Source of the DNA: Streptococcaceae bacterium
GTDB taxonomy: Bacteria; Bacillota; Bacilli; Lactobacillales; Streptococcaceae
Assembly: GCA_031285105.1 (NCBI GenBank)
Contig: JAITWV010000248.1
Span: 1 to 14,851, forward strand
Reading direction: 5' to 3'
DNA: 14,851 nt
Notes under the pieces: model-generated
Database searches by the model: none
What the model saw: only the letters and a program-made list of their open reading frames with translations
What the model was told of the DNA's origin: nothing
Part shown: positions 5,785 through 13,422 of the stretch, one piece after another
Layout: each line of letters begins with the position of its first letter
Numbering within the stretch: position 1 is the first letter of the stretch
Position numbers and translations under genes: made by a program

Positions 5785-8022
5785 TTATAATTTTACATTT
5801 TTAAGTCTTAATGCATTGACCACCACAGACACAGATGAAAATGCCATCGCAGCTGCTGCAAACATGGGACTCATTAAAATATTTGTAAATGGATACAATA
5901 TACCTGCTGCAATTGGAATTAAAATGACATTATATCCAAATGCCCAAAGTAAATTTTGTTTGACGTTATTAATTGTCTTTTTGCTTAGATAAATGGCTTG
6001 TGCGACTTGATTTAAGTCAGATTTCATTAAAACTACATCCGCACTTTCCATCGCCACATCCACACCAGCGCCAATTGCCATACCAATATTGGCTTGCGCA
6101 AGAGCAGGGGCATCATTCATGCCATCACCAACCATTGCCACGACCTGTCCTTTAGCTTGCAATAGTTTTACCTTATCGGCTTTGTCTTCTGGTAAAACTT
6201 GTGCAAAAACATTGGTAATCCCGACTTGTTTTGCAATTGCTTGAGCGGTTTTTTCATTATCACCTGTTAGCATATAGACATCAATATTCATTTCTTGTAA
6301 TTTTTCAATTGCTTGTTTGCTGCTTTCTTTAACTGTATCAGCAACTGCTAAAACACCTGATAGTTTGCCATCAATCGCTAAATACATCGGTGTTTTACCT
6401 TGCATGGCTAATGTATCGGCAAAATCAATCATTTCCTCTAAAACAATATTGCGCTCCAACATTAACTTACTGTTACCAGCTAATACTTCTTTTCCTTCAA
6501 TAATCGCTAAAATACCACGACCAGTTAAAGCTTCAAAATGAGTGGTCGGCAAAAGAGTTACTCCACGCTCTATTGCAACATTTACAATTGCCATACCTAA
6601 TGGATGTTCTGAATTTTTCTCGGCTGAGGCGAAAATTTGTAAAAATGCTTGTTCTTCTCCATTAATTACTTGAATATCCGTTACTTCTGGTTTTCCACTA
6701 GTAATTGTTCCTGTTTTATCTAAAATAACCGCATCAATTGAATGAGCAATCTCTAAAGCAACACCTGATTTAATTAAAATACCGTTTTGCGCCCCTTTTC
6801 CTGTGCCAACCATAATAGATGTCGGTGTCGCTAAACCTAAGGCACATGGACAAGCAATAACTAGTATCGCAATGACTATTTTAATAGTAAAGGTCAGATC
6901 TCGTGTTGCCAAAAACCAAATGATACCCATTAATAGTGCAAATCCAACTACAATTGGCACAAAAACTGCTGAAACTTTATCGGCTAATTGAGCAATCGGT
7001 GCTTTTGAACCTTGTGCTTCTTCTACAAGTTTCGTAATTTGGGCTAGTGCCGTTTCTTTACCAATTTTTTTTGCTTGGTAAGTTAGTGTTCCCGTCGTAT
7101 TCATTGTCGCTGTAAAAACTTGATCTCCTGCTTTTTTTTCAACCGGTAAGCTTTCACCAGTAAGCATTGACTCATCTATTGAACTAGAACCATTAACGAC
7201 AAGACCATCAACCGCAATTTTTTCACCTGGTTTGACAAGCAAGATATCATTGATTTGGACGTTTTCGATTGGAATTATTTTTTCTTGATTATCAATGATA
7301 ATAGTTGCCATTTTCGGTGCTAAGTCCATTAGCTTTTGAATCGCTTCACTAGCTCGACCTTTTGAACGAGTTTCTAGTGCTTTTCCCAAAAGCGGCAAAG
7401 CTAAAATCACTGCAGTCGCTTCAAAATATAAATAATGAACTGCATGATGATTGCCTCCGATAATTTGCCAAGTACTAATTAAACTATATAAAAAGGCGGC
7501 ACTCGTTCCAATAGCCAAAAGGGAGTCCATATTTGGTGCTTTTTGTCCTAATGCTTTAAACCCATTAATATAAAAATCACGCCCAATAATCATCACTGGA
7601 ATGGTTAAACTCATTTGGACCAAAGCATTCGTCAAAACAGTCGGTAACTCATGACTGTTCGGATTAACAAAGCTTGGAATCGGCAAATTAACAAAAGGAA
7701 TCATTGGAGCCATCGCCAAGTAAAACAACGGTATAGTAAAAATCGCTGCGAACATGAATTTATTAAAGGCTTTTTTCACTTCCTCTTGCTTGCTTAAATC
7801 AATTGCTTCTTCATTTTCACTTAATTCATAACCAATTTTAGCCACTCTTTCTTGCATTTGGTGAATATCTATTGCTTTTTCATCATAAGAAACAAATAAC
7901 TTCTCCGTTGCTAAATTGACTGTTGCTTGCTCAATCCCACTCATTTTTCCAACAACTTTTTCAATTCGATTGGCACACGCTGCACAAGTCATTCCTTTGA
8001 CATTTAATGTTTGAGTCGACAT
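5785..8022 (-). CDS. copA: Copper-exporting P1B-type ATPase
   Basis: This 745-residue P-type ATPase pumps Cu(I) across the membrane. It has one N-terminal heavy-metal-associated domain with GMTCAAC (residues 10-16). The TGES actuator motif is at 288-291, the intramembrane metal site CPC at 391-393, the phosphorylation site DKTGT at 435-439, the HP motif in SEHPLG at 471-476, TGDN at 586-589 and GDGMNDAP at 632-639. YN at 697-698 in the seventh helix and MAFSS at 726-730 in the eighth are the signature of the P1B-1 copper subgroup. The ATG at 8022 has GGGGGG seven bases ahead, so the longer in-frame reading into copY is rejected. It begins one base after the copY stop. No copZ chaperone gene lies in this operon. 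Confidence 0.95.
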   Translation of the reverse strand: MSTQTLNVKGMTCAACANRIEKVVGKMSGIEQATVNLATEKLFVSYDEKAIDIHQMQERVAKIGYELSENEEAIDLSKQEEVKKAFNKFMFAAIFTIPLFYLAMAPMIPFVNLPIPSFVNPNSHELPTVLTNALVQMSLTIPVMIIGRDFYINGFKALGQKAPNMDSLLAIGTSAAFLYSLISTWQIIGGNHHAVHYLYFEATAVILALPLLGKALETRSKGRASEAIQKLMDLAPKMATIIIDNQEKIIPIENVQINDILLVKPGEKIAVDGLVVNGSSSIDESMLTGESLPVEKKAGDQVFTATMNTTGTLTYQAKKIGKETALAQITKLVEEAQGSKAPIAQLADKVSAVFVPIVVGFALLMGIIWFLATRDLTFTIKIVIAILVIACPCALGLATPTSIMVGTGKGAQNGILIKSGVALEIAHSIDAVILDKTGTITSGKPEVTDIQVINGEEQAFLQIFASAEKNSEHPLGMAIVNVAIERGVTLLPTTHFEALTGRGILAIIEGKEVLAGNSKLMLERNIVLEEMIDFADTLAMQGKTPMYLAIDGKLSGVLAVADTVKESSKQAIEKLQEMNIDVYMLTGDNEKTAQAIAKQVGITNVFAQVLPEDKADKVKLLQAKGQVVAMVGDGMNDAPALAQANIGMAIGAGVDVAMESADVVLMKSDLNQVAQAIYLSKKTINNVKQNLLWAFGYNVILIPIAAGILYPFTNILMSPMFAAAAMAFSSVSVVVNALRLKNVKL

Positions 8023-8023
8023 A

Positions 8024-8452
8024 TTAAATCCCCCCTTGATGCTCACAAGTACATTGCCCTTTAATACAGTTACAAGCAATTGTTGCTACTGGTGTTTTAT
8101 TTAATAAAGTTTCTTGAAGTAAATCTAAGTCTGTTTGCGTTAATTCAACTTGCTCAATCATATCTTTTAACGTAATCCCTGCTTTTTGAGCACAAACTTG
8201 AGCAAATAAGTCTTGAATTGCCCCACTCATCGCTGTTTTTTCATCAATTGCTGGTGAATAAATAAACTTCTTTCCAAGTTGTGTCGTATGTAACATCTCT
8301 TTTTTCACTAAACGCCCTAATAACGTTTTGACAGTGGCACTTTTCCAATCCATCGAATCACTTAATGAGTCAATAACTTCCATTGCACAGGCTTCTTTTT
8401 TATTCCAAATAACACGCATCACTTGCCATTCTGATGATGTAATATTTTCCAT
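8024..8452 (-). CDS. copY: Copper-responsive transcriptional repressor CopY
   Basis: This 142-residue repressor is of the CopY/TcrY (BlaI/MecI-like) family. The N-terminal winged helix (about residues 1-75, SSEWQVMRVIWNKKE and WKSATVKTLLGRLVKK) resembles BlaI DNA-binding domains. The C terminus carries CNCIKGQCTC, the CxCxxxxCxC cluster that binds zinc when repressing and Cu(I) when released from DNA. Two cop boxes lie in its promoter, so it is expected to repress itself and copA. Start ATG at 8452 with GAGGG upstream. It is divergent from the signal peptidase gene across a 124-base spacer. Confidence 0.95.
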   Translation of the reverse strand: MENITSSEWQVMRVIWNKKEACAMEVIDSLSDSMDWKSATVKTLLGRLVKKEMLHTTQLGKKFIYSPAIDEKTAMSGAIQDLFAQVCAQKAGITLKDMIEQVELTQTDLDLLQETLLNKTPVATIACNCIKGQCTCEHQGGI

Positions 8453-8472
8453 TTCTTTTCCCTCGCTTTGTT

Positions 8473-8482
8473 TACGTTTGTA
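8473..8482. promoter_or_regulatory. Cop box 2 (one mismatch), CopY operator
   Basis: tacgtttgta, read on the minus strand as TACAAACGTA, differs from the cop box consensus TACAnnTGTA at one position. It lies just downstream of the predicted copY transcription start, 19 bases from the perfect box. Confidence 0.7.
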
Positions 8483-8487
8483 ATCTT

Positions 8488-8516
8488 AGTTTACATCTGT
8501 AATCAAAAACTGTCAA
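8488..8516 (-). promoter_or_regulatory. copY-copA promoter
   Basis: On the minus strand, a perfect TTGACA (8511-8516) is 17 bases from TAAACT (8488-8493). The perfect cop box overlaps the -10 and the spacer, so bound CopY would block RNA polymerase. Confidence 0.75.
8492..8501. promoter_or_regulatory. Cop box 1 (perfect), CopY operator
   Basis: tacatctgta (TACAGATGTA on the minus strand) fits TACAnnTGTA exactly and overlaps the copY -10 region. Two boxes upstream of copY are also known in Enterococcus hirae. Confidence 0.88.
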
Positions 8517-8536
8517 TGCCCATTTCCTCACTTTTA

Positions 8537-8545
8537 TGGTAAAAT
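8537..8545 (+). promoter_or_regulatory. Extended -10 promoter of the signal peptidase gene
   Basis: TGGTAAAAT combines the TGn extension with a TAAAAT -10 box about 31 bases before the GTG start. TGCCCA 17 bases upstream of the -10 is a poor -35, which fits an extended -10 promoter. Confidence 0.5.
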
Positions 8546-8576
8546 ATTTATATTGAATTAATTAAAGGAGAACTAA

Positions 8577-9137
8577 GTGAAAAAGAAAGATTTCATTCAA
8601 AATATTGCCATTATTGCCGTTCTTGCCCTTCTTGTAATTATCCTTCGAACATTTGTCTTTACGCCGGTAGTGGTTAGTGGTAATTCTATGGATCCAACTT
8701 TATTAAATAACGAACGAGTAATTGCTTTAAAAAATCAAGAAATTAAACGTTTTGCTATCGTTACTTTAAAGGCGCCTGATGACACAAACGAAAATTATGT
8801 CAAACGAGTCATCGGCCTACCAGGAGATCATTTGCAAGTAATGGAAGATGTTTTGTATATCAACGGTCAACCTGTTAATGAAAGTTATTTGCAACCACAA
8901 AAAAAACACCTACTAGACCAAGAGGCATTTACTAATGATTTTACCTTACAAAATGTAGTTGGCGTTGAGACAATCCCTAAAAATATGTATTTTGTCATGG
9001 GCGACAACCGCAAAGTTTCCAAAGATTCAAGAGCATTTGGTCTTATCAATAAAAACGATATTTTTGGTGTTGTGCGTTTTGCTTATTGGCCTTTAAATCG
9101 TTTTGGTCCGGTGAGTGATGTAGTAGAAAATAATTAA
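8577..9137 (+). CDS. lepB: Type I signal peptidase
   Basis: This 186-residue membrane-anchored serine protease removes signal peptides from exported proteins. One N-terminal transmembrane helix (about residues 7-29) is followed by the extracellular catalytic domain. The nucleophile is Ser37 in SGNSMDPTL and the general base is Lys76 in NYVKRVIGLPGD. GDNRKVSKDSRAFGLI near residues 142-157 is the conserved box E. Size and single anchor are typical of Gram-positive SipS-like enzymes. The start is GTG at 8577, with AAAGGAG six bases ahead; no ATG fits. Monocistronic, with its own promoter and a terminator shared with queT. The symbol could equally be sipS. Confidence 0.94.
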   Translation: MKKKDFIQNIAIIAVLALLVIILRTFVFTPVVVSGNSMDPTLLNNERVIALKNQEIKRFAIVTLKAPDDTNENYVKRVIGLPGDHLQVMEDVLYINGQPVNESYLQPQKKHLLDQEAFTNDFTLQNVVGVETIPKNMYFVMGDNRKVSKDSRAFGLINKNDIFGVVRFAYWPLNRFGPVSDVVENN

Positions 9138-9175
9138 AAAGGAGCCGGCGAAAAGTCTTCGTCAACTCCTTTTTT
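9136..9175. terminator. Bidirectional terminator between lepB and queT
   Basis: The arms aaaaaggag and ctccttttt enclose an inner ggcgaa/ttcgtc stem, with an A-rich and a T-rich flank so that it works on both strands. It fits exactly between the convergent stop codons at 9137 and 9177. Confidence 0.88.
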
Positions 9176-9176
9176 A

Positions 9177-9686
9177 TTATTTTGTAAAATCAATAAATTT
9201 GCTCATGAAATCAAACAACAAACCACCAACAAATAAAATTAAAAATTCACTAACAAATAAAGTACCCCACATAAACATTAAAGGCAAGTCATACATCATA
9301 GTCAACATTACCGCAATGACAATCATACTAAATGAAAAGATTAAATTGAATATTAAATGTTGAGAATTAAGGCCAAACCATCTTTTACCAGCAAATTTTT
9401 GTGAAATAAAACGTCCAATAGTTAAAAAGACCAACGTTTGTAAACCACCTACAACCATATCAACAGGTGTTGAACCAATAAAGTTGGCAATGGCTACTCC
9501 TAAAGTTACTGCCCAAATATAGCGCTTGTTGTACAATGCTAAAAAGTTAAAGGCTTCTGAAACACGAAATTGAACGAAACCAAAAGATACCGGTGCTAAG
9601 GCTAAAGTAATGGCAATATAAAGCCCTGTTACAATAGCTGCACGAGTTAATTCATTCGTTTTTGAAAGTTTTTGCGTATTTGTCAT
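9177..9686 (-). CDS. queT: Queuosine precursor transporter QueT (QrtT family)
   Basis: This 169-residue membrane protein with about five hydrophobic helices belongs to the QueT family (PF06177), an ECF-type substrate-binding subunit for a queuosine precursor such as preQ1 or queuine. RAAIVTGLYIAITLALAPVS near residue 15, FVQFRVSEAFNFLALYN near 37-53 and the ANFIGSTPVDMVVGGLQTL segment are characteristic. The preQ1-II riboswitch over its ribosome binding site supports the substrate. ATG at 9686 follows AAAGGAG. Monocistronic, with a promoter at 9772-9799. Confidence 0.93.
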   Translation of the reverse strand: MTNTQKLSKTNELTRAAIVTGLYIAITLALAPVSFGFVQFRVSEAFNFLALYNKRYIWAVTLGVAIANFIGSTPVDMVVGGLQTLVFLTIGRFISQKFAGKRWFGLNSQHLIFNLIFSFSMIVIAVMLTMMYDLPLMFMWGTLFVSEFLILFVGGLLFDFMSKFIDFTK

Positions 9687-9692
9687 ATAAAT

Positions 9693-9764
9693 CTCCTTTA
9701 TCGCTAATTGCGAGTTATTATGCTCTAGTCAAAGAAAGTAAGTACTAGAGGGTGCAAATGGCAC
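9693..9764 (-). ncRNA. preQ1-II riboswitch (COG4708 RNA motif)
   Basis: On the minus strand, an optional P1 hairpin (gtgc-cattt-gcac, 9752-9764) precedes the stem ctctagt/actagag. Then follow a GCATAATAAC-like segment, a small TCGC/GCGA hairpin and the AAAGGAG ribosome binding site. The order and spacing match the type II preQ1 riboswitch of Streptococcaceae, in which ligand binding folds the ribosome binding site into a pseudoknot and blocks translation. The short distance to the queT start codon fits translational control. Confidence 0.88.
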
Positions 9765-9771
9765 GAATATT

Positions 9772-9799
9772 AGTATAAATTAAATTTGAAAAAAGTAAA
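9772..9799 (-). promoter_or_regulatory. Predicted promoter of queT
   Basis: On the minus strand, TTTACT (9794-9799) and TATACT (9772-9777) are 16 bases apart, placing transcription start just before the preQ1 riboswitch. Confidence 0.55.
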
Positions 9800-9820
9800 G
9801 TTTTATTAAAAAATTCTAAC

Positions 9821-9849
9821 TTGAAACCTCTTTCATTTTAGTTTAGAAT
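9821..9849 (+). promoter_or_regulatory. Sigma-A promoter of the 66-aa gene
   Basis: TTGAAA (9821-9826) and TAGAAT (9844-9849) are exactly 17 bases apart, each matching consensus at five of six positions. The predicted 5' leader is about 75 bases. Confidence 0.7.
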
Positions 9850-9866
9850 AATTTTATAGCATTTAA

Positions 9867-9880
9867 TGTAAGCCTTTACA
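9867..9880 (+). promoter_or_regulatory. cre-like palindrome (possible CcpA site)
   Basis: TGTAAGCCTTTACA differs at one position (the central CG is CC) from the catabolite responsive element consensus TGWNANCGNTNWCA. It starts about ten bases after the predicted transcription start, a common position for CcpA repression. Loss of the central CG lowers the likelihood, and a leader hairpin is an alternative. Confidence 0.35.
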
Positions 9881-9932
9881 TATATGTGCATTAAGGGAGA
9901 ATTACAACTAAATAGCCAAGGGAGGAAACCAA

Positions 9933-10133
9933 ATGAAAAATATGGATTATTTGGTATTACAAAAGCTATTTGAACTGAAAAAAAGAGATCAATTTATGGG
10001 AGACAAAGTAAAAACTTTAACAGGGTTGATTGTTTCACCAGATGCTCTAAGTCAGCTCGAATCGTTTAATGTCTTTAATTGGGATGAAATTAGACAAAAT
10101 GACATAAGCGCCAGTGAATATGTACACCAATAA
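9933..10133 (+). CDS. Small hypothetical protein, 66 aa
   Basis: I do not recognise this protein. It is 66 residues, soluble, without a signal peptide, membrane helix or cysteine. The N-terminal half is amphipathic and basic (LQKLFELKKRDQFMGDKVK); the C-terminal half is acidic (ESFNVFNWDEIRQNDISASE). It is very probably a real gene: AGGGAGG lies seven bases before the ATG, a near-consensus promoter lies upstream and a strong terminator starts one base after the stop codon. It is transcribed alone, divergent from queT. A small regulatory or stress protein is possible, but nothing in the sequence decides this. Confidence 0.78.
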   Translation: MKNMDYLVLQKLFELKKRDQFMGDKVKTLTGLIVSPDALSQLESFNVFNWDEIRQNDISASEYVHQ

Positions 10134-10174
10134 GAAAAAAGGAAAGCCGTTTAAGCAATGGGCTTTCCTTTTTT
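10134..10174. terminator. Bidirectional terminator between the 66-aa gene and the sugar operon
   Basis: ggaaagcc (10141-10148) pairs perfectly with ggctttcc (10161-10168) around a 12-base loop. A runs upstream and T runs downstream make it work on both strands. Confidence 0.9.
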
Positions 10175-10190
10175 ATACACCTTATCTAGA

Positions 10191-12065
10191 TTATTTCACA
10201 AGCAAAACACTTGCTTCATATGGTCTCAACTCATCTGATGAACCTAAATAATTAGAAACTAATACCGTCGCATTTTTATCTATATACTTTTTCTTCAATG
10301 GCTTATTACTCAAATTACATTCAACAAAAAACACATCACCCCCACGTTTTCTATAATAAGCAAAGTAATTCTTGCGCTTTGCATCTACAAATTCAACTTC
10401 ACCGTAAATTAAGGCTTTAAACTGTTTGCGATAATTGATCAATTTCTTGTAAAAATTCAAGACAGACTGTGCCTCTTTTAGCTGGCTTTCAACATTGACA
10501 ATCTTGTAATCCTCATCTGAAACAATCCAAGGAGTCACGCTAGAAAATCCTGCATTTAAGCTATCATCCCACTGAACTGGTGTTCTAGCATGATCACGAG
10601 AACCTGCCATGACTTTTTTAAACGCTTCTTCTTTTGTTAAGCCTTGTTCGATTAATTCTTCGTAAAGATTGATACTTTCCACATCACGCATCTCTTCAAT
10701 AGAAGTAAACTCTTGATTAATCATCCCGATTTCTTGTCCTTGGAAGATGAATGGGGTGCCTTTTAAGGTTAATTGTAAAACAGCTAACAATTTGGCTAAG
10801 ACTTCACGCACTTTAGGGTCAGGGTTTACTTTTGAAACCATACGTGGATTATCGTGGTTTTCATAAAATAAAGACATCCAACAAGCGTTTGGGTATTCGT
10901 TCATCCATTTGATTAAGTAAGTTTTTAAGTAATTCAAATCATATTGATACTCATCAAAGCGCACATGTCCAGGGGTTTCTAGTTGGTCAAATGAAAAAAT
11001 CATATCTAATTCGTTGCGATAATCCGCCGTCAACAATTTACTCATTTCCATACCAACGCCAGGGGTTTCACCAACTGAAAAAGCGTTATATGGTTTAAAG
11101 GCTCTTTGGTTTAGCTCATTAAGATACTGATGAAGATTTGGTCCGTAAAAGTAATTTTCAATCCCACGGTACCCCATCAACTCATAAATCATTTCGTTGC
11201 CTTCAGGTAGTCCTTTGGCTTTAGAGATATAATTGATAACATCTAATCTGAAACCATCAACTCCTTTGGCTAACCACCATGCAACCATATCAGCTACATC
11301 TTTTCTCACCTGTTCATTATCCCAATTCAAGTCCATTTGCTTTTTAGAGAATAAATGAAGGGCGTGTTTATCAATTTCTTCATAGTAATTCCAAGCTGAA
11401 CCAGAAAAAAATGAGGTCCAATTGTTTGGTTTATCTTCAAAGAAATAATAATCACGATATTTTGATTCAGGATTTTTTAGCGCTTCTTGAAACCATTCAT
11501 GTTCATCAGAAGTGTGATTGACGACCAAATCCATAATCAAACGCATACCACGCGCATGAATTTGAGCTAATAAGTCATCAAATTGCTCCATTGTACCAAA
11601 CTCTTCCATGATCTTGTAATAATCACGAATATCATAGCCATTGTCATCATTGGGTGAGTCATAAATCGGTGAAAGCCAAATTGCATCTATTCCTAAATCT
11701 TGTAGATAATCTAGTTTTTCGATAATTCCACCAATATCGCCAACCCCGTCATTGTTGCTGTCTTTAAAGCTTCTTGGGTAAATTTGATAAAAAACAGCTT
11801 CTTTCCACCATTGTTCTTTAATTGGTCCATCACTATTTTTTGGTACGTCCATTTCCGAGTTTAATAAGGTCAATAACACATTGAAAAATTCTGGATCAAC
11901 AAACTTTTTGGTTAAGGTTGCTAAGGCTTTTAATTTCATATTACCAATAACCGGATTGGTGATTAACATTTCTGGTTTATTTAATTGTAAAAGAAGTTTT
12001 GAAATCACATCTTTGCCAATTGGATGTTGATAGATTTCTTTTAACTTGCTGTTTATACTAAGCAT
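10191..12065 (-). CDS. GH13_31 alpha-1,6-glucosidase (oligo-1,6-glucosidase-like) with N-terminal extension
   Basis: This 624-residue cytoplasmic alpha-glucosidase is of the alpha-amylase superfamily. The barrel starts near Trp86 (WWKEAVFYQIYPRSF). Conserved regions are DLVVNHTSDEH at 179-189, GFRLDVIN with nucleophile Asp275, SVGET with acid/base Glu333, and ENHDNP with Asp405; a Ca-binding-type loop DSNNDGVGD is at 102-110. Val directly after the nucleophile (DVIN) is the known mark of alpha-1,6 specificity, favouring isomaltose-type substrates over maltose. Residues 1-80 are an extra helical segment (YQHPIGKDVISKLLLQLNKP) absent from standard oligo-1,6-glucosidases of about 555 residues. 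ATG at 12065 has GGAGG nine bases ahead and overlaps the transporter stop by 8 bases. Last gene of the operon. Confidence 0.9.
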   Translation of the reverse strand: MLSINSKLKEIYQHPIGKDVISKLLLQLNKPEMLITNPVIGNMKLKALATLTKKFVDPEFFNVLLTLLNSEMDVPKNSDGPIKEQWWKEAVFYQIYPRSFKDSNNDGVGDIGGIIEKLDYLQDLGIDAIWLSPIYDSPNDDNGYDIRDYYKIMEEFGTMEQFDDLLAQIHARGMRLIMDLVVNHTSDEHEWFQEALKNPESKYRDYYFFEDKPNNWTSFFSGSAWNYYEEIDKHALHLFSKKQMDLNWDNEQVRKDVADMVAWWLAKGVDGFRLDVINYISKAKGLPEGNEMIYELMGYRGIENYFYGPNLHQYLNELNQRAFKPYNAFSVGETPGVGMEMSKLLTADYRNELDMIFSFDQLETPGHVRFDEYQYDLNYLKTYLIKWMNEYPNACWMSLFYENHDNPRMVSKVNPDPKVREVLAKLLAVLQLTLKGTPFIFQGQEIGMINQEFTSIEEMRDVESINLYEELIEQGLTKEEAFKKVMAGSRDHARTPVQWDDSLNAGFSSVTPWIVSDEDYKIVNVESQLKEAQSVLNFYKKLINYRKQFKALIYGEVEFVDAKRKNYFAYYRKRGGDVFFVECNLSNKPLKKKYIDKNATVLVSNYLGSSDELRPYEASVLLVK

Positions 12066-13422
12066 TCTCTCGTTCCTCCAAGTCTTTCATAATCTGCGCA
12101 TATTTTTCTTCATCAATCGTAAATTTAAAGTAATAAACCAAATAACCGATTAAAATACATAAACCTGGAAAAATAAACATCGCCATTTTAAAGATTGTTA
12201 AGTTCCCACCACTTAATAATTGCCCATCACGCATATAATTTAAACCCGTCATAATTACCACTGTCCCCGTAATTCCACTTGCCGCTGCTCCGCCTAATTG
12301 GTAGATAAATGGTTGCAAGGAAAACGTCACACTTTCATTGCGCTTGCCTAGTTTCCAATGCCCATATTCAACCGTATCAGCTAAAAACATCAAGCTTAAT
12401 AATTGAATGCTTGCTTGCCCAACAAAAATTAAAATACCGCCAATGCCCACAAACATCATCGTACCTACTGGGGCAAAATAAAAGACCAAATAACCTGCTA
12501 CCACAAAAATTGTTGAAAATAAATAAATCGTTGAGCGTTTCAAGCGTTTGCCGACAATTGGAAATAAAATTAACGACACAATTTGCGAAATACCTAGGAT
12601 AATCGCAAAAATCATATACATTTCGACATTGCCAAAGACATATTGAAAATAAAACAAGCCAAAACTGGTGGTCGTCGTGTACCCAATCATAAACAAACCC
12701 ATAGAAATCGAAATATAAAGCAATTGGTCATTTTTAAAGATGGCACGAAAGAAATCTTTGGGACTCGTGTGCGACACGTCAATAATGCGGTCTTTGGGCT
12801 CTTTGACACCCAGTAAGGTAACCAATTGTCCTAACCACATAATCGCAACAATTATCACCGCAAATGCAAAATATCCTTGCTTCATAGACCCAAACATTTC
12901 ACCTAACATCTGAGTAATCGGCACTACTCCTGCCACGACTGAAAAAGTACCAATCAAGGCAAAAATACGTGCTTTGGAGCCAATATTTTCTCGCTCTTTT
13001 TGGTCTTTCGTCAAAACAGGCACATAAGACCAAAAAGCAATATCATTAAGTGAGTAGGCTACTGACCATAAAGAATAAATGGTTGCAAAAGTCGCAATAT
13101 AAGCTGTTCCTCTTAAACCGCTATCAAAGAAGATTAATACAGTTAAAATACCACTCGTTGCTGCTCCTAAGAAAATCCAGGGTTTATGTTTGCCCCAACG
13201 ACTTTTGGTATTGTCAATAATCACACCAATAAACGGGTCAATCACCGCATCCATCACGCGCCAACCAACAATAATACTTGTGATCCATGTTAAATCTCGA
13301 CTAGTTAAATCAGCGACATCGGTAAAGTAAAAAATAAGATACATACTAATTAACGTATAAACCATATCTCGTCCAATCGTGCCAATGCCAAATGTATAAC
13401 GATTTCTTTTATATTCTGTCAT
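12058..13422 (-). CDS. GPH-family sugar:cation symporter (MFS)
   Basis: This 454-residue protein with 12 predicted membrane helices belongs to the glycoside-pentoside-hexuronide:cation symporter family (MelB/LacS/XylP relatives). The segment GWRVMDAVIDPFIGVIIDNT (residues 53-72), then KSRWGKHKPWI, is the family signature; its Asp residues correspond to the cation-binding region in MelB. It lacks the C-terminal EIIA-like regulatory domain found in LacS. It sits between an alpha-galactosidase and an alpha-1,6-glucosidase, so it likely imports melibiose, raffinose-type galactosides or isomalto-oligosaccharides; the exact sugar is an inference. ATG at 13422 has AAAGGA upstream and overlaps the upstream gene by 14 bases, suggesting coupled translation. 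Confidence 0.9.
   Translation of the reverse strand: MTEYKRNRYTFGIGTIGRDMVYTLISMYLIFYFTDVADLTSRDLTWITSIIVGWRVMDAVIDPFIGVIIDNTKSRWGKHKPWIFLGAATSGILTVLIFFDSGLRGTAYIATFATIYSLWSVAYSLNDIAFWSYVPVLTKDQKERENIGSKARIFALIGTFSVVAGVVPITQMLGEMFGSMKQGYFAFAVIIVAIMWLGQLVTLLGVKEPKDRIIDVSHTSPKDFFRAIFKNDQLLYISISMGLFMIGYTTTTSFGLFYFQYVFGNVEMYMIFAIILGISQIVSLILFPIVGKRLKRSTIYLFSTIFVVAGYLVFYFAPVGTMMFVGIGGILIFVGQASIQLLSLMFLADTVEYGHWKLGKRNESVTFSLQPFIYQLGGAAASGITGTVVIMTGLNYMRDGQLLSGGNLTIFKMAMFIFPGLCILIGYLVYYFKFTIDEEKYAQIMKDLEERENA

Noticed and set aside
8023..8079. Longer copA start inside copY
   Set aside because: The extra 19 residues are not part of the metal-binding domain, and the ATG at 8022 has an excellent ribosome binding site.
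9882..9932. Possible leader peptide before the 66-aa gene, after an AAGGGAG at 9894-9900
   Set aside because: No start codon lies at a suitable distance after this ribosome-binding-like sequence.
12309..12602. Open frame on the + strand within the GPH symporter gene
   Set aside because: Antisense shadow of a well-conserved transporter, with no promoter or ribosome binding site.
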